Counted from the first letter of the stretch, positions 9,032 to 18,889 are shown. The stretch is DNA of 64,000 bases from Spirochaetota bacterium (GCA_026398595.1 JAPLSO010000033.1:99576-163575); one strand, 5' to 3'. Program-made: numbers and translations. Notes: generated by a model not told the origin, from the letters alone.

Positions 9032-10347
9032 TCCCGTGCACCGCCCAGGAAGACGACTAGCTCGTCGAAGCTGGTAAATACGGAAGTCGAGCGAACGGCC
9101 AGGTCACGTAAGGGGAATTTGCCTTCGGCGAGGCTGGCTGCGTCGAGGAGAAGGGCATAGGGAATGCCTTTTTTCTCGGCGTAGCTGTATTGAGCCATGA
9201 GCTTCTTTGTCTCGGGGAAGACTTCGGCCGAAATACCGCGGCTTCGGAGCCTGGAGGCGCAGGCATGGAGTTCTTTCAGCTCAGGCTCTCCCTGATTCGC
9301 CAGGAGGAGCCTGTGATCGTCACGGTCTGCCGAAATCTTGCCCAGAATCTCAAGGGCGGCAAGCAACCTGTCGAGGCCGACCGATGCTCCTACCCCAGGT
9401 AATTTCTTCGTCGTATAGAGACTGGCTAGTTCGTTGTAGCGGCCTCCTGAACAGATGGATCCAATGGTTGGCATAGCTTTGAGAAATGTCTCGAAAACGA
9501 CGCCGGTATAATAATCGAGGCCTCTCGTTATGCTGGGATCGAGGAAAACTAAATCGGCGCAGCCTGAAGCTTGTGCTATTTCGTATATATTGGAAAGTCG
9601 ATTGTGAGCAATCATGGCTTCTTCGTCGTTCCCGGCGCAGAATCCGGACATCTTCTCGAGTGTTGCCTCGAAGCTTGACTCGGGTTCGATGAAGTTCAAG
9701 ATGTCCGCCGATATGGTTTTACCAACCTCAGACGAGAGGAGGGAGAAGGTTTCTTCTTTTCCTATCTTTTCAAGCTTATCGACAGCACGGAGAATGGCCA
9801 TGGATTTGCCAGCGCAGCCAGCAGCGGCGAGGAAGCGGTTAAAAAGGCCCCTGTGGTTGATACGTATACGTACGTCACCAACCTTCAGGGCTTTCATGGC
9901 CCCGGCTATGACGAGGACGATATCGGCGTCGGCCGACGCGCTGTCCGTTCCTACGATGTCGAAATCACATTGCATGAACTCTCTGTATCTGCCGCGCTGG
10001 GTGTTCTCTCCCCTCCAGACCTTGGCGATATGATAGCGGCGGAAAGGGAGATAGAGCTCGTCGGAATGTTCGGCCATGAAACGTGCGAAGGGGACAGTGA
10101 GGTCGAATCGCATAGCAACGTCACGGCCTCCGTTGTCCTTAAAGCGATAGACCTGTTTATCGGTTTCCCCGCCTCCCTTGCCGAGGAGGATCTCGGCGTA
10201 TTCGAGGACGGGCGTATCGATAGGGACGAAACCGAAGGAATTGAAGGTGACTTCGAGCTTCCTAACGAGGGAGGCCCTGGCAATCTCGGCCTCAGGCAGA
10301 TAATCCCTGAATCCTCTGAGAACGCGAGGTTCTATAATGTCAGACAT
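9028..10347 (-). CDS. hisS: Histidyl-tRNA synthetase
   Basis: RGFRDYLPEAE, class II motifs, ITRGLDYYTGVVFE, CSGGRYNELA. Start MSDIIEPRV at 10347; the ORF-track extension to 10425 lies in the promoter region. Confidence 0.95.
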   Translation of the reverse strand: MSDIIEPRVLRGFRDYLPEAEIARASLVRKLEVTFNSFGFVPIDTPVLEYAEILLGKGGGETDKQVYRFKDNGGRDVAMRFDLTVPFARFMAEHSDELYLPFRRYHIAKVWRGENTQRGRYREFMQCDFDIVGTDSASADADIVLVIAGAMKALKVGDVRIRINHRGLFNRFLAAAGCAGKSMAILRAVDKLEKIGKEETFSLLSSEVGKTISADILNFIEPESSFEATLEKMSGFCAGNDEEAMIAHNRLSNIYEIAQASGCADLVFLDPSITRGLDYYTGVVFETFLKAMPTIGSICSGGRYNELASLYTTKKLPGVGASVGLDRLLAALEILGKISADRDDHRLLLANQGEPELKELHACASRLRSRGISAEVFPETKKLMAQYSYAEKKGIPYALLLDAASLAEGKFPLRDLAVRSTSVFTSFDELVVFLGGARE

Positions 10348-10374
10348 TGTATCTCCTGATCGGCGTACCTGGCA

Positions 10375-10403
10375 ATTATGTAAAGTTCTACCCGCAATTG
10401 CAA
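10375..10403 (-). promoter_or_regulatory. Candidate sigma-70 promoter for hisS
   Basis: -35 TTGCAA (10398-10403) and -10 CATAAT (complement of 10375-10380) with 17-bp spacer, upstream of the hisS ATG. Confidence 0.6.
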
Positions 10404-10409
10404 GCCGCG

Positions 10410-10448
10410 CATAGTAATGCTGCATAGCAATGCTTCATAGTAATGCAT
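10410..10448. repeat. Three tandem copies of a 13-bp degenerate repeat (catagtaatgctg / catagcaatgctt / catagtaatgcat)
   Basis: Direct reading of 10410-10422, 10423-10435, 10436-10448. Confidence 0.85.
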
Positions 10449-10477
10449 TGCACAAGATTGTCGATCCGTGCTATATA
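10448..10477 (+). promoter_or_regulatory. Candidate sigma-70 promoter for the rpsF operon
   Basis: -35 TTGCAC (10448-10453), 18-bp spacer, -10 TATATA (10472-10477). Confidence 0.6.
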
Positions 10478-10494
10478 ACATGCGCCTCTTTATC

Positions 10495-10519
10495 CAGCGG
10501 CGGCTCAAGACTTCCGCTG
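10495..10519 (+). promoter_or_regulatory. Hairpin in the rpsF 5' leader (candidate r-protein leader)
   Basis: CAGCGG (10495-10500) / CCGCTG (10514-10519), perfect 6-bp stem between the promoter and the rpsF Shine-Dalgarno. Confidence 0.45.
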
Positions 10520-10566
10520 AATCGTTTGCCCTCCGTATGGGGGGACAGGTCCACAAGGAGGAATGA

Positions 10567-10848
10567 ATGAGACAATACGAGTTAGTCGTAATCCTGCCTT
10601 CCGAGGAAGAAGCCTTCAGGAAGGGCAAGGAATCTGTGGCGGCGGACATGGCGCAGTTCAACGCAGTCGACGTCAAGGAAGAGGACATGGGAGATCGCCT
10701 TTTGGCCTATCCTATCCTCAAGAAGGAACGAGGACACTACATCCTGTACAGGATGAGCCTCGAACCGCAGACCGTCAGCCCCCTCGAACGGGTTTTCAAA
10801 CTGAACACAAGCATCCTCAAGTATCTTTTGGTGAAAGTGGAAGCCTAA
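10567..10848 (+). CDS. rpsF: 30S ribosomal protein S6
   Basis: MRQYELVVILPSEEEA...; position directly before ssb and rpsR. Confidence 0.95.
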   Translation: MRQYELVVILPSEEEAFRKGKESVAADMAQFNAVDVKEEDMGDRLLAYPILKKERGHYILYRMSLEPQTVSPLERVFKLNTSILKYLLVKVEA

Positions 10849-10863
10849 GGGCTGGAGGCGCCG

Positions 10864-11334
10864 ATGCGCGACATCAATGTCGTGGTCCTGGTGGGCAGGC
10901 TCACTAGGGATTCCGAACTTAAATACACGAAATCCGGACAGCCGATAGCCCGTTTCGCTCTGGCTATAAACCGCTCTGTCAAGCGCAACGAAGTATGGGA
11001 GGACGAAGCTTCCTTCATCGATATCGATTTCTGGGGAAAGGGCGGAGAAGCGGTCAATCGTTTCCTGGTTAAAGGTCAGCAAGTCGCCGTGGAAGGCGAG
11101 CTGAGGCAGGACCGCTGGGAGCAGGATGGACAGAACCGAAGCAAGATAGTCGTGGTGGCTAGCAACGTCCGACTCATGGGGAATGCCCCGGGGCAGGGCG
11201 GACAGGGTGGTTCGGCTTATTCGCGGACACAGCCGTCGAACGACTCCGAAAGCAGCCAGGAATCCAAAGGTGCTTCTTCGAATTTACCGCCTCAGAAGCC
11301 CGTCGATAATTTCGACGACGATATCCCGTTTTAA
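10864..11334 (+). CDS. ssb: Single-stranded DNA-binding protein
   Basis: INVVVLVGRLTRDSELKYTKSGQPIARFALAINR OB-fold; acidic C-terminal tip DDDIPF. Confidence 0.96.
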   Translation: MRDINVVVLVGRLTRDSELKYTKSGQPIARFALAINRSVKRNEVWEDEASFIDIDFWGKGGEAVNRFLVKGQQVAVEGELRQDRWEQDGQNRSKIVVVASNVRLMGNAPGQGGQGGSAYSRTQPSNDSESSQESKGASSNLPPQKPVDNFDDDIPF

Positions 11335-11383
11335 TGCCCGAGGATGAAACTCGAGCGAGAAATTCAACAATCAGGAGTCACAG

Positions 11384-11698
11384 ATGTCTGATATGAAAGA
11401 TGGATCCGAAATGAGGGGCAGGCCCGACATGGACCAGTCCGATGGAAGGCGAGACCAGGACGATCGCTCCGGCCCGCGCAAGGGCAAGGGTTTCTTCAAG
11501 AAGAAAGTCTGCAAGTTCTGCACACAGAAGGCACACATCGACTACAAAGATTCCGATACTCTGCGCCGCTATACAACCGAGCGCGGCAAGATTCTGCCCA
11601 GGAGGATAACCGGCACCTGCTCCAAGCATCAGCGCGCTCTAGCCGTCAATATCAAGCGCGCCAGGGCTCTCGCCCTTCTGCCCTACGTCGTGAAATAA
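11384..11698 (+). CDS. rpsR: 30S ribosomal protein S18
   Basis: [62 protein letters not shown]. Confidence 0.96.
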   Translation: MSDMKDGSEMRGRPDMDQSDGRRDQDDRSGPRKGKGFFKKKVCKFCTQKAHIDYKDSDTLRRYTTERGKILPRRITGTCSKHQRALAVNIKRARALALLPYVVK

Positions 11699-11712
11699 GC
11701 AAGGGGCGTTGA

Positions 11713-12696
11713 GTGCGAACCGAAGCAGAGGGGAAAAGAAGAGACTTGCTCATGGATACGGCCTCGGGACTAGTCTCGGGATTGCTCTATCTTTCCTTCC
11801 TCCTTTCCTTCGCTTTTCTCATTCCCGTCCAGCGCAGTTTCGCGAGCCGGGGCACCAAGTCAGGCCTGATAGCCGCAGGTTCTTCCCTCGTCTGTATAAC
11901 CGCAGGCCAGAGTTTTAGGCTGTCTAGCTTTGGCGCCTTCAACTTTAGTCTGTTCCTGGCGAGTTCCGTGCCTCCCTTGCTCTTCCTTGCGGCCTTGAGC
12001 TTCGTGAACATGAGGCTGGGGCGCCTCGGTCTGGGCATGAAAATTCTGCTTGCTTCGATTCTCCTGTCTATAGTCGCCGCGCCTTTTGTGGTAAAGGCGA
12101 CGGCAGATCAGGCCTTCATTGACAACATGAAATTCTACATCTCCTCAGTTGCAGAGAGTTCAGGCATAGATAAAGGCAGCCTGAACGGTGTCGACGAAGC
12201 GATCCGATCGGCCATCACCACACTGCGATCGGCCTTCGCACCCCTTCTCTTCTGGGTGCTTGGCTTCTCTTGGCTGACCGGCTCACGCCTGGGCGCCAGG
12301 TCTTCGGCTAAAACCCCAGAGGAAAGGGAAGCGCGCATAGCCCGGCTTAAACTGGGGAATTTCAAGGTTCCCCAGGCAGCGCTGTGGCCGACTCTCGCTT
12401 CCTGGGCCTTGCTTCTCGTTGTCTTGGCGGCAAAACTGGGGGCAATCGCGCAGATGCTCGCCTGGAATCTCGCACTCTGTTCTGCCTCGCTCTATACCGT
12501 TCAGGGCCTTGGCATCATCGGATACCTTTCAGACCGGTATCCTCTTGCCCGCCTTGCACGGCTCCTTCTCCCCATCGTTGCAATACTAATTGTCCTCAAT
12601 CCCATGGCGGGAGCAGTAACCTTAACCATACTGCCCCTCCTGGGCATCACCGAGGTATGGTATCCATACCGTAACTTAAAAGGAGCCCTGAAATGA
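11713..12696 (+). CDS. Multi-pass membrane protein, DUF2232/YybS-like
   Basis: Highly hydrophobic; conserved-looking position between rpsR and rplI; ATGA overlap with rplI. Family assignment is by context. Confidence 0.6.
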   Translation: MRTEAEGKRRDLLMDTASGLVSGLLYLSFLLSFAFLIPVQRSFASRGTKSGLIAAGSSLVCITAGQSFRLSSFGAFNFSLFLASSVPPLLFLAALSFVNMRLGRLGLGMKILLASILLSIVAAPFVVKATADQAFIDNMKFYISSVAESSGIDKGSLNGVDEAIRSAITTLRSAFAPLLFWVLGFSWLTGSRLGARSSAKTPEEREARIARLKLGNFKVPQAALWPTLASWALLLVVLAAKLGAIAQMLAWNLALCSASLYTVQGLGIIGYLSDRYPLARLARLLLPIVAILIVLNPMAGAVTLTILPLLGITEVWYPYRNLKGALK

Positions 12697-13286
12697 AGAT
12701 AATCCTGAACCAGGACATCCCCAACCTGGGGGAAATCGGCGATGTAAAGGAAGTCGCTCCTGGCTTCGCGAGAAACTACCTCCTCCCTCGCGACCTCGCA
12801 GCCCTTTATAACACACGAAGCGTCGCCAACTTCGAAAAGCGCAAGATTGAAATCCAAGCGCTGAAGGAGACAAAACGCCAGTCGTCCACATCCCTTAAGG
12901 ACAAGCTCGAGGCCGAAGACATCTCCGTCTCAATGCCCGCTGGTGCCAACGGAAAACTCTACGGCGCCGTCACCAATGCAACCGTCGCCGATGAACTGCT
13001 CAAGAAGGGCATCGAAGTGGATAGGAAGAAGATTGAGATTCCCGGACGCTCCATTAAGAGCGTCGGCAACTATAAGGTCCTTATCCATCTCTACGAGAAG
13101 GAAGAGGCCGTCATCAAGCTGGCCATACTCGGCCAGGAAGTGAAGGCTCAATCCACAGCCGAGGGCGAAAACCAGCCCAAGAAGCAGCGGGTGCGAAAGC
13201 CGAGAGTCGAAGTCGCCGAGCCCGTCACCGACGAGGAGCAGGCGGCCGCCTTCGAGGCAGCCATCAACGCCGGACAGCTGAACTAA
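12693..13286 (+). CDS. rplI: 50S ribosomal protein L9
   Basis: MKIILNQDIPNLGEIGDVKEVAPGFARNYLLPRDLA is an L9 N-terminal signature; extended acidic C-terminus. Confidence 0.96.
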   Translation: MKIILNQDIPNLGEIGDVKEVAPGFARNYLLPRDLAALYNTRSVANFEKRKIEIQALKETKRQSSTSLKDKLEAEDISVSMPAGANGKLYGAVTNATVADELLKKGIEVDRKKIEIPGRSIKSVGNYKVLIHLYEKEEAVIKLAILGQEVKAQSTAEGENQPKKQRVRKPRVEVAEPVTDEEQAAAFEAAINAGQLN

Positions 13287-13331
13287 AGGTCAAACCTTAA
13301 TGCCTCGCTTTCAAGGCGAGGGGCCTTGCGC

Positions 13332-13382
13332 GAGCACCGGCTTCTCCGGGTTTTCCGGGTGAAGTCTGGTGCTCTATTTTTT
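13332..13382 (+). terminator. Rho-independent terminator after rplI
   Basis: GAGCACCggcttctCCGGGttttCCGGgtgaagtctGGTGCTC followed by TATTTTTT. Confidence 0.85.
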
Positions 13383-13389
13383 GATGTCG

Positions 13390-13395
13390 TATAAT
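13390..13395 (+). promoter_or_regulatory. Candidate -10 (TATAAT) for dnaB
   Basis: Consensus TATAAT about 20 bp upstream of the dnaB ATG; -35 is weak. Confidence 0.4.
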
Positions 13396-13415
13396 GCCGA
13401 CGATGCGAGGTAGCC

Positions 13416-14756
13416 ATGCCATCCGAGACGCTCAAAGACAAAATCCCGCCCAATAACTCCGAAGCCGAGCAGGCCTGTCTAGGTGCACTTCTGCTGGACC
13501 CCGACTCCCTTGGCACGGTCCTTCGCTACATACGGCCTGAGGATTTGTACCAGAACTCCCATGCCGCCATCTTCGATGCCATAATCGCTCTGAACGAGAA
13601 AGGGCAGAAGGCCGACCTCATCACCCTCACCGAGGAGATGCGGCTGGCCGGCAGCCTGGAACGGGCGGGGGGGCCTGGCTATATCGCCAATCTCACCTCG
13701 ATGACCCCTTCTTCGGCCAATGTCGAGTACTACGCCCGCATCATCCAGGAGATGTCCACGAGGCGAAGTCTCATCAAGATGTCGGCTCTCGTCTCCTCCC
13801 TCGCCTACGACGACACCCAGGAGACGGGACCCATCCTCGATGAGATACAGGCAAAGATTTTCGAGATAACCCAAAACAGGAAGACAGCCTCCTACCATTC
13901 AATAAAGGAACTCGTCCCCGATTTTATAACCTACATCGAGAAGATACAGAACAATCCGAGCGCCTTTACCGGGATCCCTTCTGGACTGACCGAACTCGAT
14001 GCCATGACAGCGGGCTTCCAGAACTCGGAGTTCATCATCATCGGGGCAAGACCTTCGGTAGGGAAGACTGCCCTTGCCCTCACGATGGCGAGCCACATCG
14101 CCATAGACCTGCGGATACCAGCCGCGTTCTTCTCTCTCGAGATGTCTGAGCATGCCCTCATGAATAGAATCATCTCAGCCGAGGCCCAGATGCGTGGGGA
14201 GAAAATCAGAACCGGCAATTTTGAAACGAAGGATTACGGCAGCATCATGGACGCGACAGGACGTATCTACGAGGCTCCCCTCTACATCGTCGACATGCCC
14301 AACATGAAACTCCTGGAGCTGAGGACTCTGGCCCGGCGTCTCGTCCTTGAGCGCTCGGTCAAGATCATCTTCATCGACTACAGCACCCTTATCACCCACG
14401 AGAACGCCGATCTTCCGCGGTGGGAGCAGATATCCGCCATATCGCGCTCGCTCAAGTCTCTCGCTAGGGAGCTGGATATACCCATCGTTGTCCTTTCCCA
14501 GCTCAAGCGCGAGGCCGAGGGCAAGCAGCCCAACCTCGCCGATGTGAGGGAATCGGGGTCTATCGAACAGGACGCCGATGTCATCCTCTTCCTCCACCGT
14601 GACCGGGAGACTAACAAGACTCAGGAACAGCGGTCGGATCAGATCGAGACGGAACTCATAATAGCCAAGCAGAGAAACGGCCCCATCGGAACCACAAAAG
14701 TATGGTTCAAGCCCGCGTACGCCAAATTCGTAAACATGGACAGAAGGGGAGGTTAA
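13416..14756 (+). CDS. dnaB: Replicative DNA helicase
   Basis: NNSEAEQACLGALLLD, GARPSVGKTALALTMA, SLEMSEHALMNRI, RESGSIEQDADVILFLHRD. Confidence 0.97.
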   Translation: MPSETLKDKIPPNNSEAEQACLGALLLDPDSLGTVLRYIRPEDLYQNSHAAIFDAIIALNEKGQKADLITLTEEMRLAGSLERAGGPGYIANLTSMTPSSANVEYYARIIQEMSTRRSLIKMSALVSSLAYDDTQETGPILDEIQAKIFEITQNRKTASYHSIKELVPDFITYIEKIQNNPSAFTGIPSGLTELDAMTAGFQNSEFIIIGARPSVGKTALALTMASHIAIDLRIPAAFFSLEMSEHALMNRIISAEAQMRGEKIRTGNFETKDYGSIMDATGRIYEAPLYIVDMPNMKLLELRTLARRLVLERSVKIIFIDYSTLITHENADLPRWEQISAISRSLKSLARELDIPIVVLSQLKREAEGKQPNLADVRESGSIEQDADVILFLHRDRETNKTQEQRSDQIETELIIAKQRNGPIGTTKVWFKPAYAKFVNMDRRGG

Positions 14757-14769
14757 TCCTCAGGCTCTC

Positions 14770-16128
14770 TCATTTCCCGACGAAGAAAAGAATATCTCCC
14801 AGGGTGACTACGATGAAGATGGCCGCCATCATCGCCATGCCCGCGAACTGATAGCGGTAGATGGTTTTTGTCTTCAGGGGCTTCCGCCTGGCCGCCTCGG
14901 CTAGACTAAGGACGACTTGCCCTCCGTCAAGGGCGGGGATGGGCAGGAGATTCATGAAAAAGAGGCTGATGGATAAAAAGGCGAGGAAACTCAGGATGGT
15001 GGGCAATCCAGAGAGGCCGCCCGATTTCAGGCTTTCGTTCGCCGTATTCCCCACGTAATAAGTGATGCGCGCCGGGCCCGAAACAGCCTTCAGAATATCG
15101 ACCCCGCTGAAAAGCAGCCCCACACTTTTGATGGTCATCGCAAGAGTCTTCCATGATTCATTGACTCCAGAGATTAACGCCTCGGGGAGGCTCGATGCCC
15201 TGTCCACTCGAGTGATACCGGCAAAAGCGATGCCAAGATTGGATTCGCCGCCCTTTTCGTAACTCAAGACCAAGTTGAGCTTCAAGTTATCCCCGTTTCG
15301 CCTTATGCCGAGTTCAGTGCGTTCGGGCAGGGATTTGAGGGCCGCGAGGAGGTCGATATTCTTGGTGATGGATTGACCGGCCAGGGATGTGATGATATCT
15401 CCAGCCTTGACTCCGGCAAGATCGGCCGCTCCGCCCGGTTCCACCGAGGCGACGAAGGGATCGATCCAGGCATAGATGCCAATGAAACCCTGGCCCGATT
15501 CCTTATCGAGCCGAGGAGTGACCTGGATTCCCATATTCTTACCGCCGCGGTCGACGACCAGGGCCAGCTTCGATCCGGGATTGAGACCGATAAACTCCTG
15601 GAGGTCGGAATAGTCCCTCACCTGCTTGCCATCGACCGAGAGTATTCTGTCGCCGCTTTGGAGCCCGGCCAGATCGGCCGGGTTTTTGCCAGAGGTCGAG
15701 GAAAGGCCTGATTCGCTGACGAGAACTATCCGGTTAGGCGCCGTGTGAACGCTTATTCCGGCCAGAGAAACCACCGTGAAGAGTACTATGGCCAAGATGA
15801 CATTCGCGATGGGACCGGCGAAGAGAATGACGATACGACGCCAAGGTGAGACACCATAGAAGGAGCCTTTTTCGGCAGGCAGGGTCGTGAGGCCTTCGTC
15901 GAGTGCCTTCTTGAAGCCTTCCTCGCCTTTCATCCTGCAAAAACCGCCGATGGGAAAGGCAGAGAGCCTCCATTCTGTCCCCTTGTGCATGAACCCCAGG
16001 AGTTTGGGCCCCCAGCCTATGGAAAATGCCTCTACTTCGACTCCGAGAGCACGCGCAGCAAGAAAGTGTCCTAATTCATGGACTATCACGACGAGGGACA
16101 GACCGAGTAAACCAAGAAGAATGGTCAT
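14770..16128 (-). CDS. rseP: RIP site-2 zinc metalloprotease with two PDZ domains
   Basis: VIVHELGHFLAARALGV (HExxH), two PDZ segments, MNLLPIPALDGGQVV. Confidence 0.93.
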   Translation of the reverse strand: MTILLGLLGLSLVVIVHELGHFLAARALGVEVEAFSIGWGPKLLGFMHKGTEWRLSAFPIGGFCRMKGEEGFKKALDEGLTTLPAEKGSFYGVSPWRRIVILFAGPIANVILAIVLFTVVSLAGISVHTAPNRIVLVSESGLSSTSGKNPADLAGLQSGDRILSVDGKQVRDYSDLQEFIGLNPGSKLALVVDRGGKNMGIQVTPRLDKESGQGFIGIYAWIDPFVASVEPGGAADLAGVKAGDIITSLAGQSITKNIDLLAALKSLPERTELGIRRNGDNLKLNLVLSYEKGGESNLGIAFAGITRVDRASSLPEALISGVNESWKTLAMTIKSVGLLFSGVDILKAVSGPARITYYVGNTANESLKSGGLSGLPTILSFLAFLSISLFFMNLLPIPALDGGQVVLSLAEAARRKPLKTKTIYRYQFAGMAMMAAIFIVVTLGDILFFVGK

Positions 16129-17273
16129 CGACAGATCTCCGCGATTATGTTGTGCGCAGCCGAACGTGCCGCTGCGTCGAATTCGAAGATACCGCTCATA
16201 TCACGGGCCGGATAGGCCCAGCCCCTGGATAGAACCTTCTCGACAACAAGAGGTATGTCCATGAAGCCTATCCGGCTCGCGTCGAAGGCTTCCACGGCAG
16301 CCTCGTCAGCCGCGTTGTAGGCTATCGCAGCCGCTTCTCCTTCCCTGAGTGCTTGGCGAGCGAGCGGGAGCATCGGGAAAAGGAGGGGATCGGGATCCCT
16401 GAACTCGAGGCTTTTCCCTGCGAGATCGAGACCGGGGAAGGGGAGGGGCCTTTCCTCGGGCCAGGAGAGGGCGATGCCAAGAGGTATTCGCATGTCGGGC
16501 GGAGAGAGATGAGCGTAGAGTGAGCCGTCGATGGTACGCACGAGGGCATGGACGAGACTCTGGGGATGGATAAGTATCCGTATCTGGGACTCATCGACTT
16601 TGTAGAGTCGCGATGCCTCGATCAGCTCGAGGCCTTTATTCGCGAGACTTGCTGAATCGATGCTGATTTTCCTCCCCATCCTCCAAACGGGATGGGCGGC
16701 GGCTTCGTCGGGCTTCACCTTCCAGAGATACTCCATATCCCTGTCCCTGAATGGCCCGCCCGAGGCAGTTATCGTCAGCTCGACGATGGATGAACTTCCG
16801 ATACGGCCCACAAGCTGGAAGAGAGCTGCGTGTTCGGAATCCACGGGGATGATCTTGGATCCCGAATGGGCTGCCATAGCCTCGAGGAGGGCCCATCCCA
16901 TGACGACGGATTCCTTGTTGGCAAGGGCGAGGTCCATTCCCGCCGCGATGACGAGGGCTGAGGCCTTCAGCCCTGGAGAGCCAGCTATGCCGTTGACGGC
17001 CAGGTCGGCTCCGCTTTCCCCGATGAGGCGTTCTAGGGCGTTTTGCCCCGAAAAATCTATACGCTCGGAGACAGAGGACAGCCCTGTCAACGCCGTCTTC
17101 GCGTCCATATGCAGGTTCGCGGCCGCAAGAAGCATTTTTACATCGCTGTGGGCTGACATTCCAATGATTGAAAAGCTTCCTGGGCAACGGCTATTCGCCT
17201 CGTCGATAAATGCAATGGTCTGTCGCCCAATTGAGCCCGTGGCGCCGAGTACAAGTATGTTTTTCGTTCTCAT
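16125..17273 (-). CDS. dxr: 1-deoxy-D-xylulose 5-phosphate reductoisomerase
   Basis: ILVLGATGSIGRQT, ALANKESVVMGW, PVDSEHAALFQ, TASGGPFRD. Confidence 0.97.
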   Translation of the reverse strand: MRTKNILVLGATGSIGRQTIAFIDEANSRCPGSFSIIGMSAHSDVKMLLAAANLHMDAKTALTGLSSVSERIDFSGQNALERLIGESGADLAVNGIAGSPGLKASALVIAAGMDLALANKESVVMGWALLEAMAAHSGSKIIPVDSEHAALFQLVGRIGSSSIVELTITASGGPFRDRDMEYLWKVKPDEAAAHPVWRMGRKISIDSASLANKGLELIEASRLYKVDESQIRILIHPQSLVHALVRTIDGSLYAHLSPPDMRIPLGIALSWPEERPLPFPGLDLAGKSLEFRDPDPLLFPMLPLARQALREGEAAAIAYNAADEAAVEAFDASRIGFMDIPLVVEKVLSRGWAYPARDMSGIFEFDAAARSAAHNIIAEICR

Positions 17274-17280
17274 ATCCGTC

Positions 17281-18156
17281 TCAGGGCTTGAAAAATCCGA
17301 AAACCAGGGACAGGAATACGAAGACGGGAGCCGAGAATAGGAGACTGTCGACCGAGTCGAGGACGCCGCCGCGGCCGGGAACGACGGCGCTGGAATCCTT
17401 GACGCCTGCAGAACGTTTCATCGCGCTCTCGACGAGGTCGCCGAATATCGTCGAGACTCCGACGAAGCCTGCTGTCACCAGGAGGGCGGGAAGGCCTCTG
17501 CCTCCAATTTTCGGAAAGAGGAAGAAGCAGAGAGCGCCAACGGCCAGGGATCCGAGAAATCCTCCTATGAAACCAGCCAGGCTCTTGTTGGGAGAAACCT
17601 GCACGATATTCCTTCTTTTTCCAAGGGACATGCCGAAGAACCAGGCAAGGCTGTCATTGCCCAAGGTCATGAGGGCAAAGACGAAGACGGGTTCTGCGCC
17701 CAGATCGAAGCAGGAGGCGATGAAGATCATGAATGCTCCCAGGACCCCGCAGTAGAAATAGGAGAAGAGGGTTGCCCCGAGGGAGGGAAGGATGGACGGA
17801 AAATCCTCTTTTTTCGAAAAGGCGAAAGGTGCGGCTGAGGCGAGGGCACCGATGCTGGAGAGGCCGAGTAGGGTTTCAAATGGGCTTAAAAGCGGCCAGA
17901 TAATACCGTCTAGAAAGGGTGAAAAATAGGTGAGGACGCTTAAGGCGAGGGCGGCTCCAATCAGAAGTTTCCTGTTCACCTTGATGCCCTTGGCGTTGAA
18001 GAGAGCGGTCGTCTCCCGAAGTGCTTGAACCTGAATGAAAAGGACAAGAAGGACGAGGAGCAGATTCCGGCCGAAGGAGAGGTAAAGCACGACGATGATG
18101 AAGAGGGGAATCCCCAGAAAGAAGACTGCAAGGCGCTGAACAGTGTTCTTCGTCAT
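17281..18156 (-). CDS. cdsA: Phosphatidate cytidylyltransferase
   Basis: Multi-pass; C-terminal ...VSPNKSLAGFIGG...FGDLVESAMKRSAGVKDSSAVVPGRGGVLDSVDSLLFSAP. Confidence 0.94.
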   Translation of the reverse strand: MTKNTVQRLAVFFLGIPLFIIVVLYLSFGRNLLLVLLVLFIQVQALRETTALFNAKGIKVNRKLLIGAALALSVLTYFSPFLDGIIWPLLSPFETLLGLSSIGALASAAPFAFSKKEDFPSILPSLGATLFSYFYCGVLGAFMIFIASCFDLGAEPVFVFALMTLGNDSLAWFFGMSLGKRRNIVQVSPNKSLAGFIGGFLGSLAVGALCFFLFPKIGGRGLPALLVTAGFVGVSTIFGDLVESAMKRSAGVKDSSAVVPGRGGVLDSVDSLLFSAPVFVFLSLVFGFFKP

Positions 18157-18857
18157 TTGGCTCCCCCGAAGCGGCGATCTCGTTTCGAGTAGCTATCTAT
18201 GGCAATCCTCAGGTCATTCTCCTCGAAGTCAGGCCAGAGTCTGTCCGTGAAATACAATTCGGAATAAGCCGATTGCCAGAGAAGAAAGTTAGAAAGCCTG
18301 TATTCACCACCAGTCCGAATAATGAGATCCGGATCGGAAATTTCAGGATGATCAAGGGCCCCGCGCAGCATCTTTTCGGTCAGGGGAGCGTGGGTCAGCC
18401 TGTCATCTTCGGTTTGCAGCCTTTTTACGGCGCGAAGGATCTCGTCTCTGCCTCCATAATTGATGGCGAGGTTGACGATCAATCCTTTGAAACCGGCCGT
18501 ATCGGCGACGACTGAATCCATCTCCTCGAGTATCCCCCGCTCGAGTCCGTCCCGGCAGCCTGAATGAATTACCTTGATTTTGTTGGCTCGATAGAAGTCG
18601 AGTTCGGCGGAGAGATGGGAGCGGATGAGCCCCATGAGGAAGCTCACTTCCTCCTGCGTTCTTTTCCAATTTTCCGTGGAGAAGGTATAGAGGGAAAGAC
18701 AGCCAATGCCCAGCCTGGAAGCCTCGGCCACGACGCGTTTGGCGGCGGTGAGGCCCTGGCGGTGCCCTTCCGTGCGGGGAAGACCCCGGGCTTTAGCCCA
18801 TCTTCCGTTGCCGTCCATAATGATGGCGACATGGAAAGGAGCGGCTGATTCAATCAT
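18153..18857 (-). CDS. uppS: Isoprenyl transferase (undecaprenyl diphosphate synthase)
   Basis: VAIIMDGNGRWAKARGLPRTEGHRQG; DLIIRTGGEYRLSNFLLWQSAYSELYF. Confidence 0.96.
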   Translation of the reverse strand: MIESAAPFHVAIIMDGNGRWAKARGLPRTEGHRQGLTAAKRVVAEASRLGIGCLSLYTFSTENWKRTQEEVSFLMGLIRSHLSAELDFYRANKIKVIHSGCRDGLERGILEEMDSVVADTAGFKGLIVNLAINYGGRDEILRAVKRLQTEDDRLTHAPLTEKMLRGALDHPEISDPDLIIRTGGEYRLSNFLLWQSAYSELYFTDRLWPDFEENDLRIAIDSYSKRDRRFGGAK

Positions 18858-18889
18858 GGTTTATCCTGGGCCCCTTCAGGATGGGACAT

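Noticed and set aside
10410-10448. Possible CRISPR-like array
   Set aside because: Three contiguous 13-bp units with no spacers; more like operator repeats.
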